Source of the DNA: Actinomycetota bacterium
Lineage (GTDB): Bacteria; Actinomycetota; Actinomycetes; Nanopelagicales; Nanopelagicaceae
Direction: 5' to 3'
DNA: 7,813 nt
NCBI GenBank assembly: GCA_027730465.1
Contig: JAQCGQ010000030.1
Coordinates: 1 to 7,813 of the forward strand
Made by a program: the position numbers and the translations under genes. Shown piece after piece: positions 1 through 6,729 of this stretch. The notes beneath the pieces are model-generated. The model was not told the DNA's origin. It ran no database searches and worked only from the letters and a program-made list of their open reading frames with translations. Position 1 is the first letter of the stretch, and each line of letters starts with the position of its first letter.

Positions 1-1
1 T

Positions 2-2923
2 GGTCCAGAGCATAATTTATTAGATCCTTGTCCTGATTCTTGCAAGCAAATTTCTTTGCAATTTCCAGTAATTGACAATGATGAGCTTGCCAAAATAATT
101 AATGTCAATGCCGATGGTGATCAACCTGGATTTGTATGTCATGTGGTTCGAGGGTTATTTAAAACTGCCGGGGGCGGCAAATCTTTAGTAGCAAGAATAA
201 ATGAAATTAGGACCGAGATTTCAAAAGCAATTAGTGAAGGTGCCAGAATTATTGTTTTATCAGATAGGGATGGAGATGCCGAAAATGCCCCTATTCCATC
301 CTTGTTACTAACTGCGGCTGTACATCACCACCTAATTCGGGAGAAGACTAGAACTCAGGTTGGCTTGGTTGTTGAAAGCGGTGAGGTACGAGAGGTTCAT
401 CATGTCGCATTATTAATTGGTTTTGGCGCAGCTGCAATTAATCCATATCTAGCGATGGAGAGTGCTGAAGATTTAGTTCGACAAGGCGTTATCACTGGTA
501 TTACACCAGAGAAAGCGGTTAGAAATTTAATTAAATCACTTGGTAAAGGTGTGCTAAAAGTTATGTCAAAAATGGGAGTATCAACTATCGCTTCCTATAC
601 CGGGGCTCAAATATTTGAAGCAATTGGTTTATCGAAAGATGTAGTTGATGAGTACTTTGTTGGTGTTACATCAAGGTTAGGTGGAGTTGGAATTGATGCA
701 ATTGCGCAAGAAACAATTAAGAGACATCACATTGCTTATCCACCGGGTGGAGAAATACCAGGAGCTAAGCGATTACAAATTGGTGGCGAGTATCAATGGC
801 GGAGGGAGGGGGAGCCACATCTATTTGACCCTGAAACAGTTTTTACTCTTCAACATGCAACAAGGTCAAAAAGATTTGATGTGTTTAAGCGCTATACCGA
901 AAGAGTTGATAATCAATCTCGCAGATTAATGACATTACGTAGTTTATTTGATTTTAAAAAAGATATGAGAAAACCGATTCCAATTGAGGAAGTTGAGCCA
1001 ATTTCAGAAATACTAAAGAGATTTGCAACCGGTGGGATGTCTCTGGGATCAATTTCTCAAGAGGTACATGAAACTTTAGCAATTGCAATGAATCGAATCG
1101 GTGGCAAATCAAATACTGGTGAAGGTGGGGAAGATCCAGCTCGTAATATTCCAGATTCAAATGGTGATTTACGCCGTTCAGCAATTAAGCAGGTAGCAAG
1201 TGGTAGATTTGGTGTAACAAGTGAGTACCTTGTTAATGCTACTGATATTCAAATAAAAATGGCGCAAGGAGCAAAACCAGGTGAGGGTGGCCAACTACCT
1301 GGGAATAAGGTTTATCCATGGATAGCCAAGATTCGCTATTCAACCCCTGGCGTTGGTTTAATTTCACCACCGCCACATCATGATATCTATTCAATCGAAG
1401 ATCTTGCTCAATTAATTCATGATCTAAAAAATGCAAATAACAGCGCCCGAGTCCATGTGAAGTTAGTTGCAGAAGTTGGCGTTGGAACAGTTGCGGCCGG
1501 TGTTAGTAAAGCACATGCAGATGTAGTTTTAATCTCTGGCCATGATGGTGGTACCGGTGCAGCTCCACTTACATCTTTAAAACACGCAGGTGCTCCATGG
1601 GAGTTAGGCCTAGCTGAAACTCAACAAACATTAATGCTAAATGGTTTGCGCGATCGAATTGTTGTTCAAGTAGATGGGCAAATGAAGACTGGTCGAGATG
1701 TTTTAATTGCCGCGTTATTAGGTGCTGAAGAATTTGGCTTTGCTACCGCCCCACTTGTTGTTTCTGGTTGTGTGATGATGCGAGTTTGTCATTTAGATAC
1801 TTGCCCAGTTGGTGTTGCCAGCCAAAACCCTGAACTTCGAAAGAAATTTACTGGAAAGCCTGAATTTGTTGAAACTTTTTTTGAATATATTGCTGAAGAA
1901 GTAAGGGAGCTATTAGCACAACTTGGCTTTAAGAAATTAGAGGATGCAATTGGACAGGTTGAATTACTAGATACAAAATCAGCTATTGATCATTGGAAAG
2001 CAAATGGTTTAGATCTTTCGCCATTACTTATTGCGCCAAAGGATAATTCTCCAAGGCGGAATCTAACTAAACAAGATCACGGTCTGGTAAGCGCTCTAGA
2101 TAATGAGTTAATTAAATTATCAGCGGAGGCGTTAAATAAAGCAACTCCAATTAGATTAGAAATACCAGTGCGAAATGTTAATCGAACTGTTGGAACTATG
2201 TTGGGTGCTGAGATAACCCGTAAATATGATGGAGCTGGTTTACCTGCAGACACAATTGATATTACTTTTCATGGTTCAGCCGGACAATCATTTGGTGCGT
2301 TTGTACCATCTGGTCTAACGCTAAGACTCTATGGTGATAGTAATGATTATGTTGGTAAGGGTTTATCTGGTGGGCGCGTGATTATCAGACCAGATGAGAG
2401 AGCAAAGTTTTTATCAAGTGCAAATGTGATTGCTGGCAATGTAATCGGCTATGGCGCAACATCTGGTGAGGTAATGATTGCTGGCGTAGTTGGTGAGCGC
2501 TTTTGTGTTCGAAATTCTGGTGCAACTGCGATAGTTGAAGGTGTTGGCGACCATGGATGTGAATACATGACTGGTGGAACTGTGATCGTTCTTGGAAAAA
2601 CCGGTAGAAATTTTGCAGCGGGCATGTCTGGGGGTCGAGCATTTGTATTAGACCTTGATGTGAGATTAGTAAATACTGAGATGGTAGATATTTTAGCTCT
2701 TCCAAGTGATCAAGTAGAGATTATTAAATCTCATATTTCAAAATTTTACGCAGAGACTGGATCAAAAATTGCTGGTGAGTTAATAAAGGATTGGCAGAAT
2801 GCTCAGAAACGTATTTCAATGGTGATGCCACGTGATTACGCTAGAGTTTTAGATGTGATGGCAAAGGCGCAGCGCGAAGGATTGCCGATCGAGAGCGCAG
2901 TTATGGCGGCAATCAATGGGTGA
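2..2923 (+). CDS. gltB: Glutamate synthase large subunit, C-terminal part (5' truncated by window edge)
   Basis: Large (alpha) subunit of NADPH-dependent glutamate synthase, which makes two glutamates from glutamine and 2-oxoglutarate in the cytoplasm. The frame is open from base 2, and its first residues (GPEHNLLDP) are a typical internal GltB stretch, so the true start and the N-terminal glutaminase domain lie upstream. About 973 of the usual ~1500 residues are present. Order of fragment residues (approximate): central domain 1-260; FMN / 2-oxoglutarate synthase barrel about 310-680, containing [14 protein letters not shown] near 344 and [11 protein letters not shown] further on; C-terminal beta-helix (GXGXG) domain from about 715, with [10 protein letters not shown] near 758. 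The 3Fe-4S cluster cysteines are visible as C590-x5-C596-x4-C601 in [15 protein letters not shown]. The stop codon overlaps the gltD start, indicating translational coupling. No frameshift or missing key residue is seen. Confidence 0.97.
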   Translation, partial: GPEHNLLDPCPDSCKQISLQFPVIDNDELAKIINVNADGDQPGFVCHVVRGLFKTAGGGKSLVARINEIRTEISKAISEGARIIVLSDRDGDAENAPIPSLLLTAAVHHHLIREKTRTQVGLVVESGEVREVHHVALLIGFGAAAINPYLAMESAEDLVRQGVITGITPEKAVRNLIKSLGKGVLKVMSKMGVSTIASYTGAQIFEAIGLSKDVVDEYFVGVTSRLGGVGIDAIAQETIKRHHIAYPPGGEIPGAKRLQIGGEYQWRREGEPHLFDPETVFTLQHATRSKRFDVFKRYTERVDNQSRRLMTLRSLFDFKKDMRKPIPIEEVEPISEILKRFATGGMSLGSISQEVHETLAIAMNRIGGKSNTGEGGEDPARNIPDSNGDLRRSAIKQVASGRFGVTSEYLVNATDIQIKMAQGAKPGEGGQLPGNKVYPWIAKIRYSTPGVGLISPPPHHDIYSIEDLAQLIHDLKNANNSARVHVKLVAEVGVGTVAAGVSKAHADVVLISGHDGGTGAAPLTSLKHAGAPWELGLAETQQTLMLNGLRDRIVVQVDGQMKTGRDVLIAALLGAEEFGFATAPLVVSGCVMMRVCHLDTCPVGVASQNPELRKKFTGKPEFVETFFEYIAEEVRELLAQLGFKKLEDAIGQVELLDTKSAIDHWKANGLDLSPLLIAPKDNSPRRNLTKQDHGLVSALDNELIKLSAEALNKATPIRLEIPVRNVNRTVGTMLGAEITRKYDGAGLPADTIDITFHGSAGQSFGAFVPSGLTLRLYGDSNDYVGKGLSGGRVIIRPDERAKFLSSANVIAGNVIGYGATSGEVMIAGVVGERFCVRNSGATAIVEGVGDHGCEYMTGGTVIVLGKTGRNFAAGMSGGRAFVLDLDVRLVNTEMVDILALPSDQVEIIKSHISKFYAETGSKIAGELIKDWQNAQKRISMVMPRDYARVLDVMAKAQREGLPIESAVMAAING

Positions 2924-4373
2924 TCCAAAGGGATTTTTAACAACTAGCCGTGAGTTACCAAAGCGTCGACCAGTTGATGTGCGAATTAAAGATTGGAAAG
3001 AGGTTTACCAAGAGCAAGAGTTTTCACATCTTCAAAAACAGGCTGGTCGTTGTATGGATTGTGGTATTCCTTTTTGCCACCAAGGTTGCCCACTTGGAAA
3101 TTTAATCCCAGAGTGGAATGAGTTAATTTGGCGGGGTGAAAAAGCGGAGGCGATTGATCGCCTTCATGCAACTAATAATTTTCCAGAATTTACTGGCAGG
3201 TTATGTCCAGCACCGTGTGAGACTGCTTGCGTAGTGGCAATTAATGCTGAAGCAGTCACTATTAAGCAAGTAGAACTAAGAACAATAGAGGAAGCATTTC
3301 TTGAAAAAAGAGTTGTACCATTAATTCCAGACAGATTATCTGGTAAAACCGTTGCAGTAATTGGTTCTGGTCCGGCTGGACTTGCCGCAGCTCAACAATT
3401 AACTAGAGCCGGCCATACTGTTGCTGTCTATGAGCGAGCTGACAAAATTGGTGGGCTACTACGTTATGGAATTCCAGAATTTAAAATGGAGAAAGCAATA
3501 GTTGATCGAAGACTTTATCAAATGGAGCAAGAGGGTACAAGATTTAGAACTGGTGTTGAGGTTGGTAAAGATATTACTGGTAGCGCACTACGTAATAAAT
3601 ATGATGCAGTTGTAATTGCTATAGGTGCAACTAACTGGCGCGATCTTCCTATTCCTGGCAGAGATGCTAAAGGTGTATATCAAGCTATGGAGTATTTACC
3701 TTGGGGAAATAAACAGGCATTAGATGAATTAGAGACAGAGCCAGTAATAAATGCCAAAGGTAAAGATGTTGTAATTCTTGGAGGTGGTGATACCGGAGCA
3801 GATTGTTTAGGAACTGCTATTCGGCAGGGAGCAAAATCTGTGACACAACTTGAAATCATGCCAAGACCTAGTGATGAAAGACCAAGTACCCAGCCATGGC
3901 CAACTTATCCAATGATCTACCGTGTAAGTAGCGCCCATGAAGAGGCTGGTGAGCGAATGTATGCAGTTTCAACTCAAGCCTTTGTTAAAGATAAGGATGG
4001 AAATCTTAAGGGGTTAGTGTTAGTTGAAACTGAATTCATAAATGGCAAATTCCAACCAGTACCAGGAAGTGAGAAGGAGATTCCAGCGAATTTAGTATTA
4101 CTAGCATTGGGATTTACTGGACCTGAGAAAAGTCAGTTGCTCACTGAACTTGAGGTTGAATTAGATGAACGTGGAAACATAAAGCGTGATGGCGAGTATG
4201 CAACTTCAGCCGAGGGTGTTTATGTCTGTGGAGATGCTGGCAGAGGGCAATCCCTAATTGTGTGGGCAATTGCTGAAGGGCGAAGTGCAGCGGCAGCAGT
4301 TGATACATATCTTTCTGGACACACGCAGTTGCCATTTCCAATAGAGCCAACCGCTCGCCCGTTGATGGTTTAA
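2916..4373 (+). CDS. gltD: Glutamate synthase small subunit (NADPH, FAD, Fe-S)
   Basis: Small (beta) subunit of glutamate synthase. It takes electrons from NADPH through FAD and passes them via 4Fe-4S clusters to the FMN site of GltB. The protein has 485 residues, normal for the family. The N-terminal cluster region has C46-x2-C49-x4-C54-x3-C58 and C97-x3-C101-x3-C105. An FAD-binding Rossmann motif VIGSGPAG covers 148-155, and the NADPH-binding motif GGGDTG covers 289-294. The C-terminal FAD contact region includes ALGFTGPE (397-404) and VCGDAGRG (437-444). The ATG at 2916 overlaps the gltB stop by 8 bases (ATGGGTGA), so translation is probably coupled to gltB. The only upstream purine-rich match is a weak GGCGG inside gltB. 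All expected motifs are intact. Related FAD/NADPH oxidoreductases share this fold, but adjacency to gltB settles the call. Confidence 0.97.
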   Translation: MGDPKGFLTTSRELPKRRPVDVRIKDWKEVYQEQEFSHLQKQAGRCMDCGIPFCHQGCPLGNLIPEWNELIWRGEKAEAIDRLHATNNFPEFTGRLCPAPCETACVVAINAEAVTIKQVELRTIEEAFLEKRVVPLIPDRLSGKTVAVIGSGPAGLAAAQQLTRAGHTVAVYERADKIGGLLRYGIPEFKMEKAIVDRRLYQMEQEGTRFRTGVEVGKDITGSALRNKYDAVVIAIGATNWRDLPIPGRDAKGVYQAMEYLPWGNKQALDELETEPVINAKGKDVVILGGGDTGADCLGTAIRQGAKSVTQLEIMPRPSDERPSTQPWPTYPMIYRVSSAHEEAGERMYAVSTQAFVKDKDGNLKGLVLVETEFINGKFQPVPGSEKEIPANLVLLALGFTGPEKSQLLTELEVELDERGNIKRDGEYATSAEGVYVCGDAGRGQSLIVWAIAEGRSAAAAVDTYLSGHTQLPFPIEPTARPLMV

Positions 4374-4382
4374 CGTCAATAT

Positions 4383-5825
4383 ATGCGCCGAGCGAAAATT
4401 GTATGCACGCTAGGTCCTGCAGTTGAATCAGTTGAGAAAATTACTGAGCTAATTAATGCTGGCATGAATATGGCCAGACTTAATCTTTCACATGGGCGTC
4501 ACGAGGAACACCAAAAAAGAGTTGATCTAGTTAGAGCAAGTGCGAAAAAGGCCAACAAAGCAGTAGCAATTTTGGTGGATCTGCAAGGTCCAAAGATTCG
4601 ATTAGGTAAATTTTCATCTGGCCCGCACGAGTTATCACGCGGAGATACTTTTACCATTACAACCGAGGATATTGCTGGCACAAGAGATAAAGTGAGCACA
4701 ACTTACAAAGGTTTACCAGGTGATTGCAAAGCAGGAGATGTAATCATGATTGATGATGGGAAAGTATCTGTTCAAGTAGTTCAGGTTAAGAGTAATGATG
4801 TAATTACTAAGGTAATTCAGCCTGGAATGGTGAGTAATAACAAAGGCATAAATCTTCCTGGTGTTGCAGTTTCATTACCTGCGCTATCTGAAAAAGATAT
4901 TGCAGATTTACGCTGGGGACTAAAAGCTGGCGCAGACTTTATTGCACTCTCATTTGTGAGAAATGCTGCAGATATTAAGGTTATTCATAAGATTATGGAT
5001 GAGGTTGGAGTTAAAGTTCCAATTATTGCCAAAATTGAAAAACCACAGGCCGTTGAAAATCTGCAGGAAATAGTTGATGCATTTGATGGAATTATGGTTG
5101 CCCGAGGGGATCTCGGAGTTGAATTACCAATTGAAGATGTACCAATGGTTCAAAAAAGATGTATTACGATGGCAAGAGAGTCAGCAAAACCAGTAATAGT
5201 GGCAACACAAATGCTTGATTCAATGATTAGTAACTCTCAACCAACCAGGGCAGAGGCTACTGATTGTGCTAATGCTGTATTAGACGGAGCCGATGCTCTG
5301 ATGTTATCTGGTGAAACGAGTGTTGGTGATTTTCCAATTGATGCTGTAAAGGTTATGGCAAGAATTATTGAGCGAACTGAAGAGATTGCATTAGATCAAA
5401 TACCACCTCTTAAGCACTCACCATCTACAAAAGCTGGCGCAATTACAAAAGCTGCAACTGAGGTTGGTTTAACAGTTGGCGCCAAGTATTTAGTTGCATT
5501 TACTCAAAGTGGTGATTCAGCGCGACGAATGTCTAGGCTTCGATCACCTATTCCAATGCTTGCACTTACTCCCGAAATTGGTACCTACAACAGGCTAGCT
5601 CTTTCCTGGGGAGTTGAATCACTACTTACTGCTTCCGTTAATCACACAGATGAGATGGTTATGCAAGTAGATACTATTTTAATTGAATCTAAACGAGTTA
5701 ATATTAGTGATTTAGTTTTAATCGTTGCAGGTTCACCGCCAGGAATACCTGGCTCAATAAATGCGATGCGAGTTCATAAAATTGGTGATGCAGTAAGCGG
5801 AGTTGCCCCCGCCTATCGGAAGTAA
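4383..5825 (+). CDS. pyk: Pyruvate kinase
   Basis: Last step of glycolysis: phosphoenolpyruvate + ADP to pyruvate + ATP, in the cytoplasm. The 480 residues are close to the usual length for bacterial enzymes. The start at 4383 gives MRRAKIVCTLGPA, which matches the N-terminus of actinobacterial pyruvate kinases, and the in-frame gltD stop lies just upstream, so no longer start is possible. The active-site segment is PIIAKIEKPQAV, with the predicted catalytic lysine K217 and metal ligands E219 and D243 (in ARGDLG). The substrate loop and ATQMLDSM (274-281) follow, then the C-terminal domain. DLQGPKIR has lysine at residue 71, the position equivalent to rabbit Glu117; together with L67/Q68 this is the signature of K+-independent enzymes. 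It is only 9 bp after gltD with no Shine-Dalgarno sequence, so translational re-initiation within a gltBD-pyk operon is likely. No terminator hairpin is seen after the stop. Confidence 0.96.
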   Translation: MRRAKIVCTLGPAVESVEKITELINAGMNMARLNLSHGRHEEHQKRVDLVRASAKKANKAVAILVDLQGPKIRLGKFSSGPHELSRGDTFTITTEDIAGTRDKVSTTYKGLPGDCKAGDVIMIDDGKVSVQVVQVKSNDVITKVIQPGMVSNNKGINLPGVAVSLPALSEKDIADLRWGLKAGADFIALSFVRNAADIKVIHKIMDEVGVKVPIIAKIEKPQAVENLQEIVDAFDGIMVARGDLGVELPIEDVPMVQKRCITMARESAKPVIVATQMLDSMISNSQPTRAEATDCANAVLDGADALMLSGETSVGDFPIDAVKVMARIIERTEEIALDQIPPLKHSPSTKAGAITKAATEVGLTVGAKYLVAFTQSGDSARRMSRLRSPIPMLALTPEIGTYNRLALSWGVESLLTASVNHTDEMVMQVDTILIESKRVNISDLVLIVAGSPPGIPGSINAMRVHKIGDAVSGVAPAYRK

Positions 5826-5826
5826 T

Positions 5827-5855
5827 TTCGCTAAAAAAATTTATACCGATAAACT
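5827..5855 (+). promoter_or_regulatory. Possible promoter for the tRNA / response regulator unit
   Basis: The 43-bp AT-rich gap between pyk and the tRNA contains TAAACT at 5850-5855, which fits the actinobacterial -10 pattern TAnnnT. It would start transcription about 6 bases before the first tRNA base. The matching -35 position (TTCGCT, 5827-5832, 17-bp spacer) is poor. A short inverted repeat, TTTAT-accg-ATAAA (5840-5853), overlaps the -10. Without a visible terminator after pyk, the tRNA could instead be read from the upstream operon. This is a weak sequence match and not more. Confidence 0.25.
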
Positions 5856-5868
5856 ATCTTTCTCTAAC

Positions 5869-5941
5869 GCCTCGGTACTCCAACGGTAGAGAGGACGGTC
5901 TCAAAAACCGTATAGTGTCGGTTCGAATCCGACTCGAGGCA
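5869..5941 (+). tRNA. tRNA-Leu (anticodon CAA) with a short, class I-length variable region
   Basis: A complete cloverleaf folds by hand. The acceptor stem GCCTCGG/TCGAGGC has seven pairs, the last G-U, followed by discriminator A73 (5941). The D-arm is a three-pair stem CTC/GAG with a loop containing AACGGTAGA. The anticodon stem ACGGT/ACCGT is perfect, with loop CTCAAAA and anticodon CAA at 5902-5904 (reads UUG, leucine). The T-arm GTCGG/CCGAC is perfect, with loop TTCGAAT. A73, the GCC-type acceptor end and the three-pair D-stem with a GGTAGA loop are all tRNA-Leu traits. However, the variable region is only ATAGT (5912-5916), whereas bacterial tRNA-Leu normally carries a long arm. CCA is not encoded (ACA follows the acceptor stem). 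From memory, a tRNA-Leu gene also precedes pdtaR in M. tuberculosis. It is most likely functional, given full pairing in all four stems, but the amino acid it carries is inferred. Confidence 0.88.
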
Positions 5942-5942
5942 C

Positions 5943-6545
5943 ATGAATACTGAAAAAGTAAAAGTAAGAGTAAGAGTTCTCGTTGCCGAGGATGAAACTA
6001 TTATTCGCTTAGATTTAGTAGAGATGTTAACCGAGGCTGGCTATGAGGTAGTAGCGCAAGCAGAAAATGGCGTGATAGCAATTGAGATGGCAAAAGAGTT
6101 CAAGCCTGATCTTGCAATTCTAGATGTGAAGATGCCAGTAGTTGATGGAATTACAGCAGCTGATCAAATTATCCCAATCGCACCAGTATTAATATTGACA
6201 GCATTTAGTCAGCGTGAGTTAGTTGAGCGGGCTCGAGATGCTGGTGTAATGGCTTACGTTGTTAAGCCATTTTCAATTAATGATCTAATTCCAGCAATTG
6301 AGATTGCAATTAGCCGCCATAAACAGATGAAATCATTGCAGGAAGAGGTGGCAGATATTTATGAACGCCTAGAAAGCAGAAAAATAATTGAAAAGGCAAA
6401 AGGAATTTTGATGAGTGGATTATCCTTAACTGAGCCGCAAGCATTCTCATGGATTCAAAAGACTGCGATGGATCGTCGGATCCCCATGAAAGAGGTCGCG
6501 ATGGCGGTTATTGATCCTAAATTTTTGCCTGATCTTGGTCGATAA
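5943..6545 (+). CDS. pdtaR: ANTAR-domain response regulator (PdtaR / Rv1626 type)
   Basis: Two-component response regulator whose output is an RNA-binding ANTAR domain, a family that acts by antitermination or by changing the structure of target transcripts. 200 residues. Receiver domain about 11-125: acidic pocket E16/D17, phospho-acceptor D61 in LDVKMP, T86 in LTAFSQR, and K108-P109. A helical linker about 126-146 joins the ANTAR domain, about 147-195, with IIEKAKGILM (148-157) and AFSWIQKTAMDRR (167-179). Much of the sequence is nearly identical to M. tuberculosis PdtaR as I remember it. The ATG at 5943 is the only start codon before the acidic pocket and sits one base after the tRNA discriminator, so no Shine-Dalgarno is possible. 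PdtaR's partner kinase in mycobacteria is PdtaS; no kinase gene is in this window. Four of its 17 leucines are TTG, the codon read by the adjacent tRNA. Confidence 0.94.
   Translation: MNTEKVKVRVRVLVAEDETIIRLDLVEMLTEAGYEVVAQAENGVIAIEMAKEFKPDLAILDVKMPVVDGITAADQIIPIAPVLILTAFSQRELVERARDAGVMAYVVKPFSINDLIPAIEIAISRHKQMKSLQEEVADIYERLESRKIIEKAKGILMSGLSLTEPQAFSWIQKTAMDRRIPMKEVAMAVIDPKFLPDLGR
5958..5975 (+). repeat. Three-unit hexamer tandem repeat in the regulator N-terminus
   Basis: GTAAAA-GTAAGA-GTAAGA runs just inside the response regulator gene and encodes alternating Val-Lys/Arg residues (KVKVRVRVLVAED). The unit is six bases, so gain or loss of a unit would keep the frame. It lies before the receiver fold's acidic pocket. 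Confidence 0.7.
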
Positions 6546-6587
6546 CCCACCTGTAGATAACAATTTTGATATCAAGCCATGATTTTT

Positions 6588-6596
6588 GTGGTCAAA
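6588..6596 (+). repeat. Direct repeat GTGGTCAAA, copy 1
   Basis: Nine bases identical to 6667-6675, the two copies being 79 bases apart in the same orientation. It may be a regulator half-site or chance; the second copy abuts the 14-bp palindrome. Confidence 0.35.
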
Positions 6597-6642
6597 TGAG
6601 GTATTTCGCCCCCCAAATTTTACTGATCTTTGGCTGGGAAGT

Positions 6643-6648
6643 TAGACT
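6643..6648 (+). promoter_or_regulatory. Candidate -10 element for the binding-protein gene
   Basis: TAGACT fits the TAnnnT -10 pattern and would give a start near 6655 and a leader of about 75 bases containing the 14-bp palindrome. No good -35 lies 16-18 bases upstream (TTACTG at best), so the placement is weak. Confidence 0.2.
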
Positions 6649-6666
6649 TTCGCTCTCCTCTATTGA

Positions 6667-6675
6667 GTGGTCAAA
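6667..6675 (+). repeat. Direct repeat GTGGTCAAA, copy 2
   Basis: Second copy of the 9-base repeat at 6588-6596. Its last base is the first base of the palindrome at 6675-6688. Confidence 0.35.
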
Positions 6676-6688
6676 ACTGCATGCAGTT
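6675..6688. promoter_or_regulatory. 14-bp perfect palindrome, candidate operator
   Basis: AACTGCATGCAGTT is identical on both strands and lies about 41 bases before the binding-protein start codon. A perfect palindrome of this length in the spacer before a transporter gene suggests a binding site for a dimeric regulator. In RNA it could form a five-pair hairpin with a CATG loop. The palindrome is plain from the sequence; the regulator is unknown and the role is inference. Confidence 0.5.
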
Positions 6689-6717
6689 GAAAATTACCTA
6701 ATGGATGTGGGCAAACC

Positions 6718-6724
6718 GAGAGGA
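6718..6724 (+). promoter_or_regulatory. Shine-Dalgarno sequence of the binding-protein gene
   Basis: GAGAGGA lies five bases before the ATG at 6730. It is the only strong ribosome-binding site at any start in the window and it fixes the start of the lipoprotein gene. The other three starts visible here (gltD, pyk, response regulator) lack one. Confidence 0.8.
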
Positions 6725-6729
6725 AAAGA

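Larger units (their letters stand above)
6546..6729 (+). other. Spacer between response regulator and binding-protein gene
   Basis: 184 bases without a credible gene. It contains a short palindrome TTGATATCAA (6566-6575), a run of six C (6609-6614) that can start an imperfect hairpin closed by CCAAA/TTTGG (6613-6633), a TAnnnT-type -10 candidate TAGACT (6643-6648) without a good -35, two copies of GTGGTCAAA, a 14-bp palindrome and a Shine-Dalgarno sequence. No strong rho-independent terminator for the regulator is visible. The region is the likely control region of the downstream transporter gene. Confidence 0.6.

Noticed and set aside
56..58. TTG as the start of the gltB frame
   Set aside because: The frame is open to base 2 and the residues before TTG match internal GltB sequence, so the gene continues upstream of the window.
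2385..2705. Minus-strand open frame of 106 codons inside gltB
   Set aside because: Its His/Gln/Leu-rich composition is typical of the antisense of the coding strand, and it overlaps the conserved GltB C-terminal domain.
5869..5941. tRNA-Trp identity, because the anticodon arm (CGGT-CTC-AAAAACCG) resembles tRNA-Trp
   Set aside because: The anticodon is CAA rather than CCA, the discriminator is A instead of the G expected for bacterial tRNA-Trp, and the D-arm is leucine-type.
6571..6587. Rho-independent terminator after the response regulator (ATCA-agcca-TGAT followed by TTTT)
   Set aside because: The stem is only four mostly A-T pairs, too weak to support a terminator call.
6605..6652. ANTAR target RNA (paired hairpins with six-base loops) in the spacer before the binding-protein gene
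   Set aside because: The possible hairpins here (CCAAA/TTTGG with an 11-base loop; GAAGT-tag-ACTTTC with a bulge) do not have hexaloops with the expected A and G positions.
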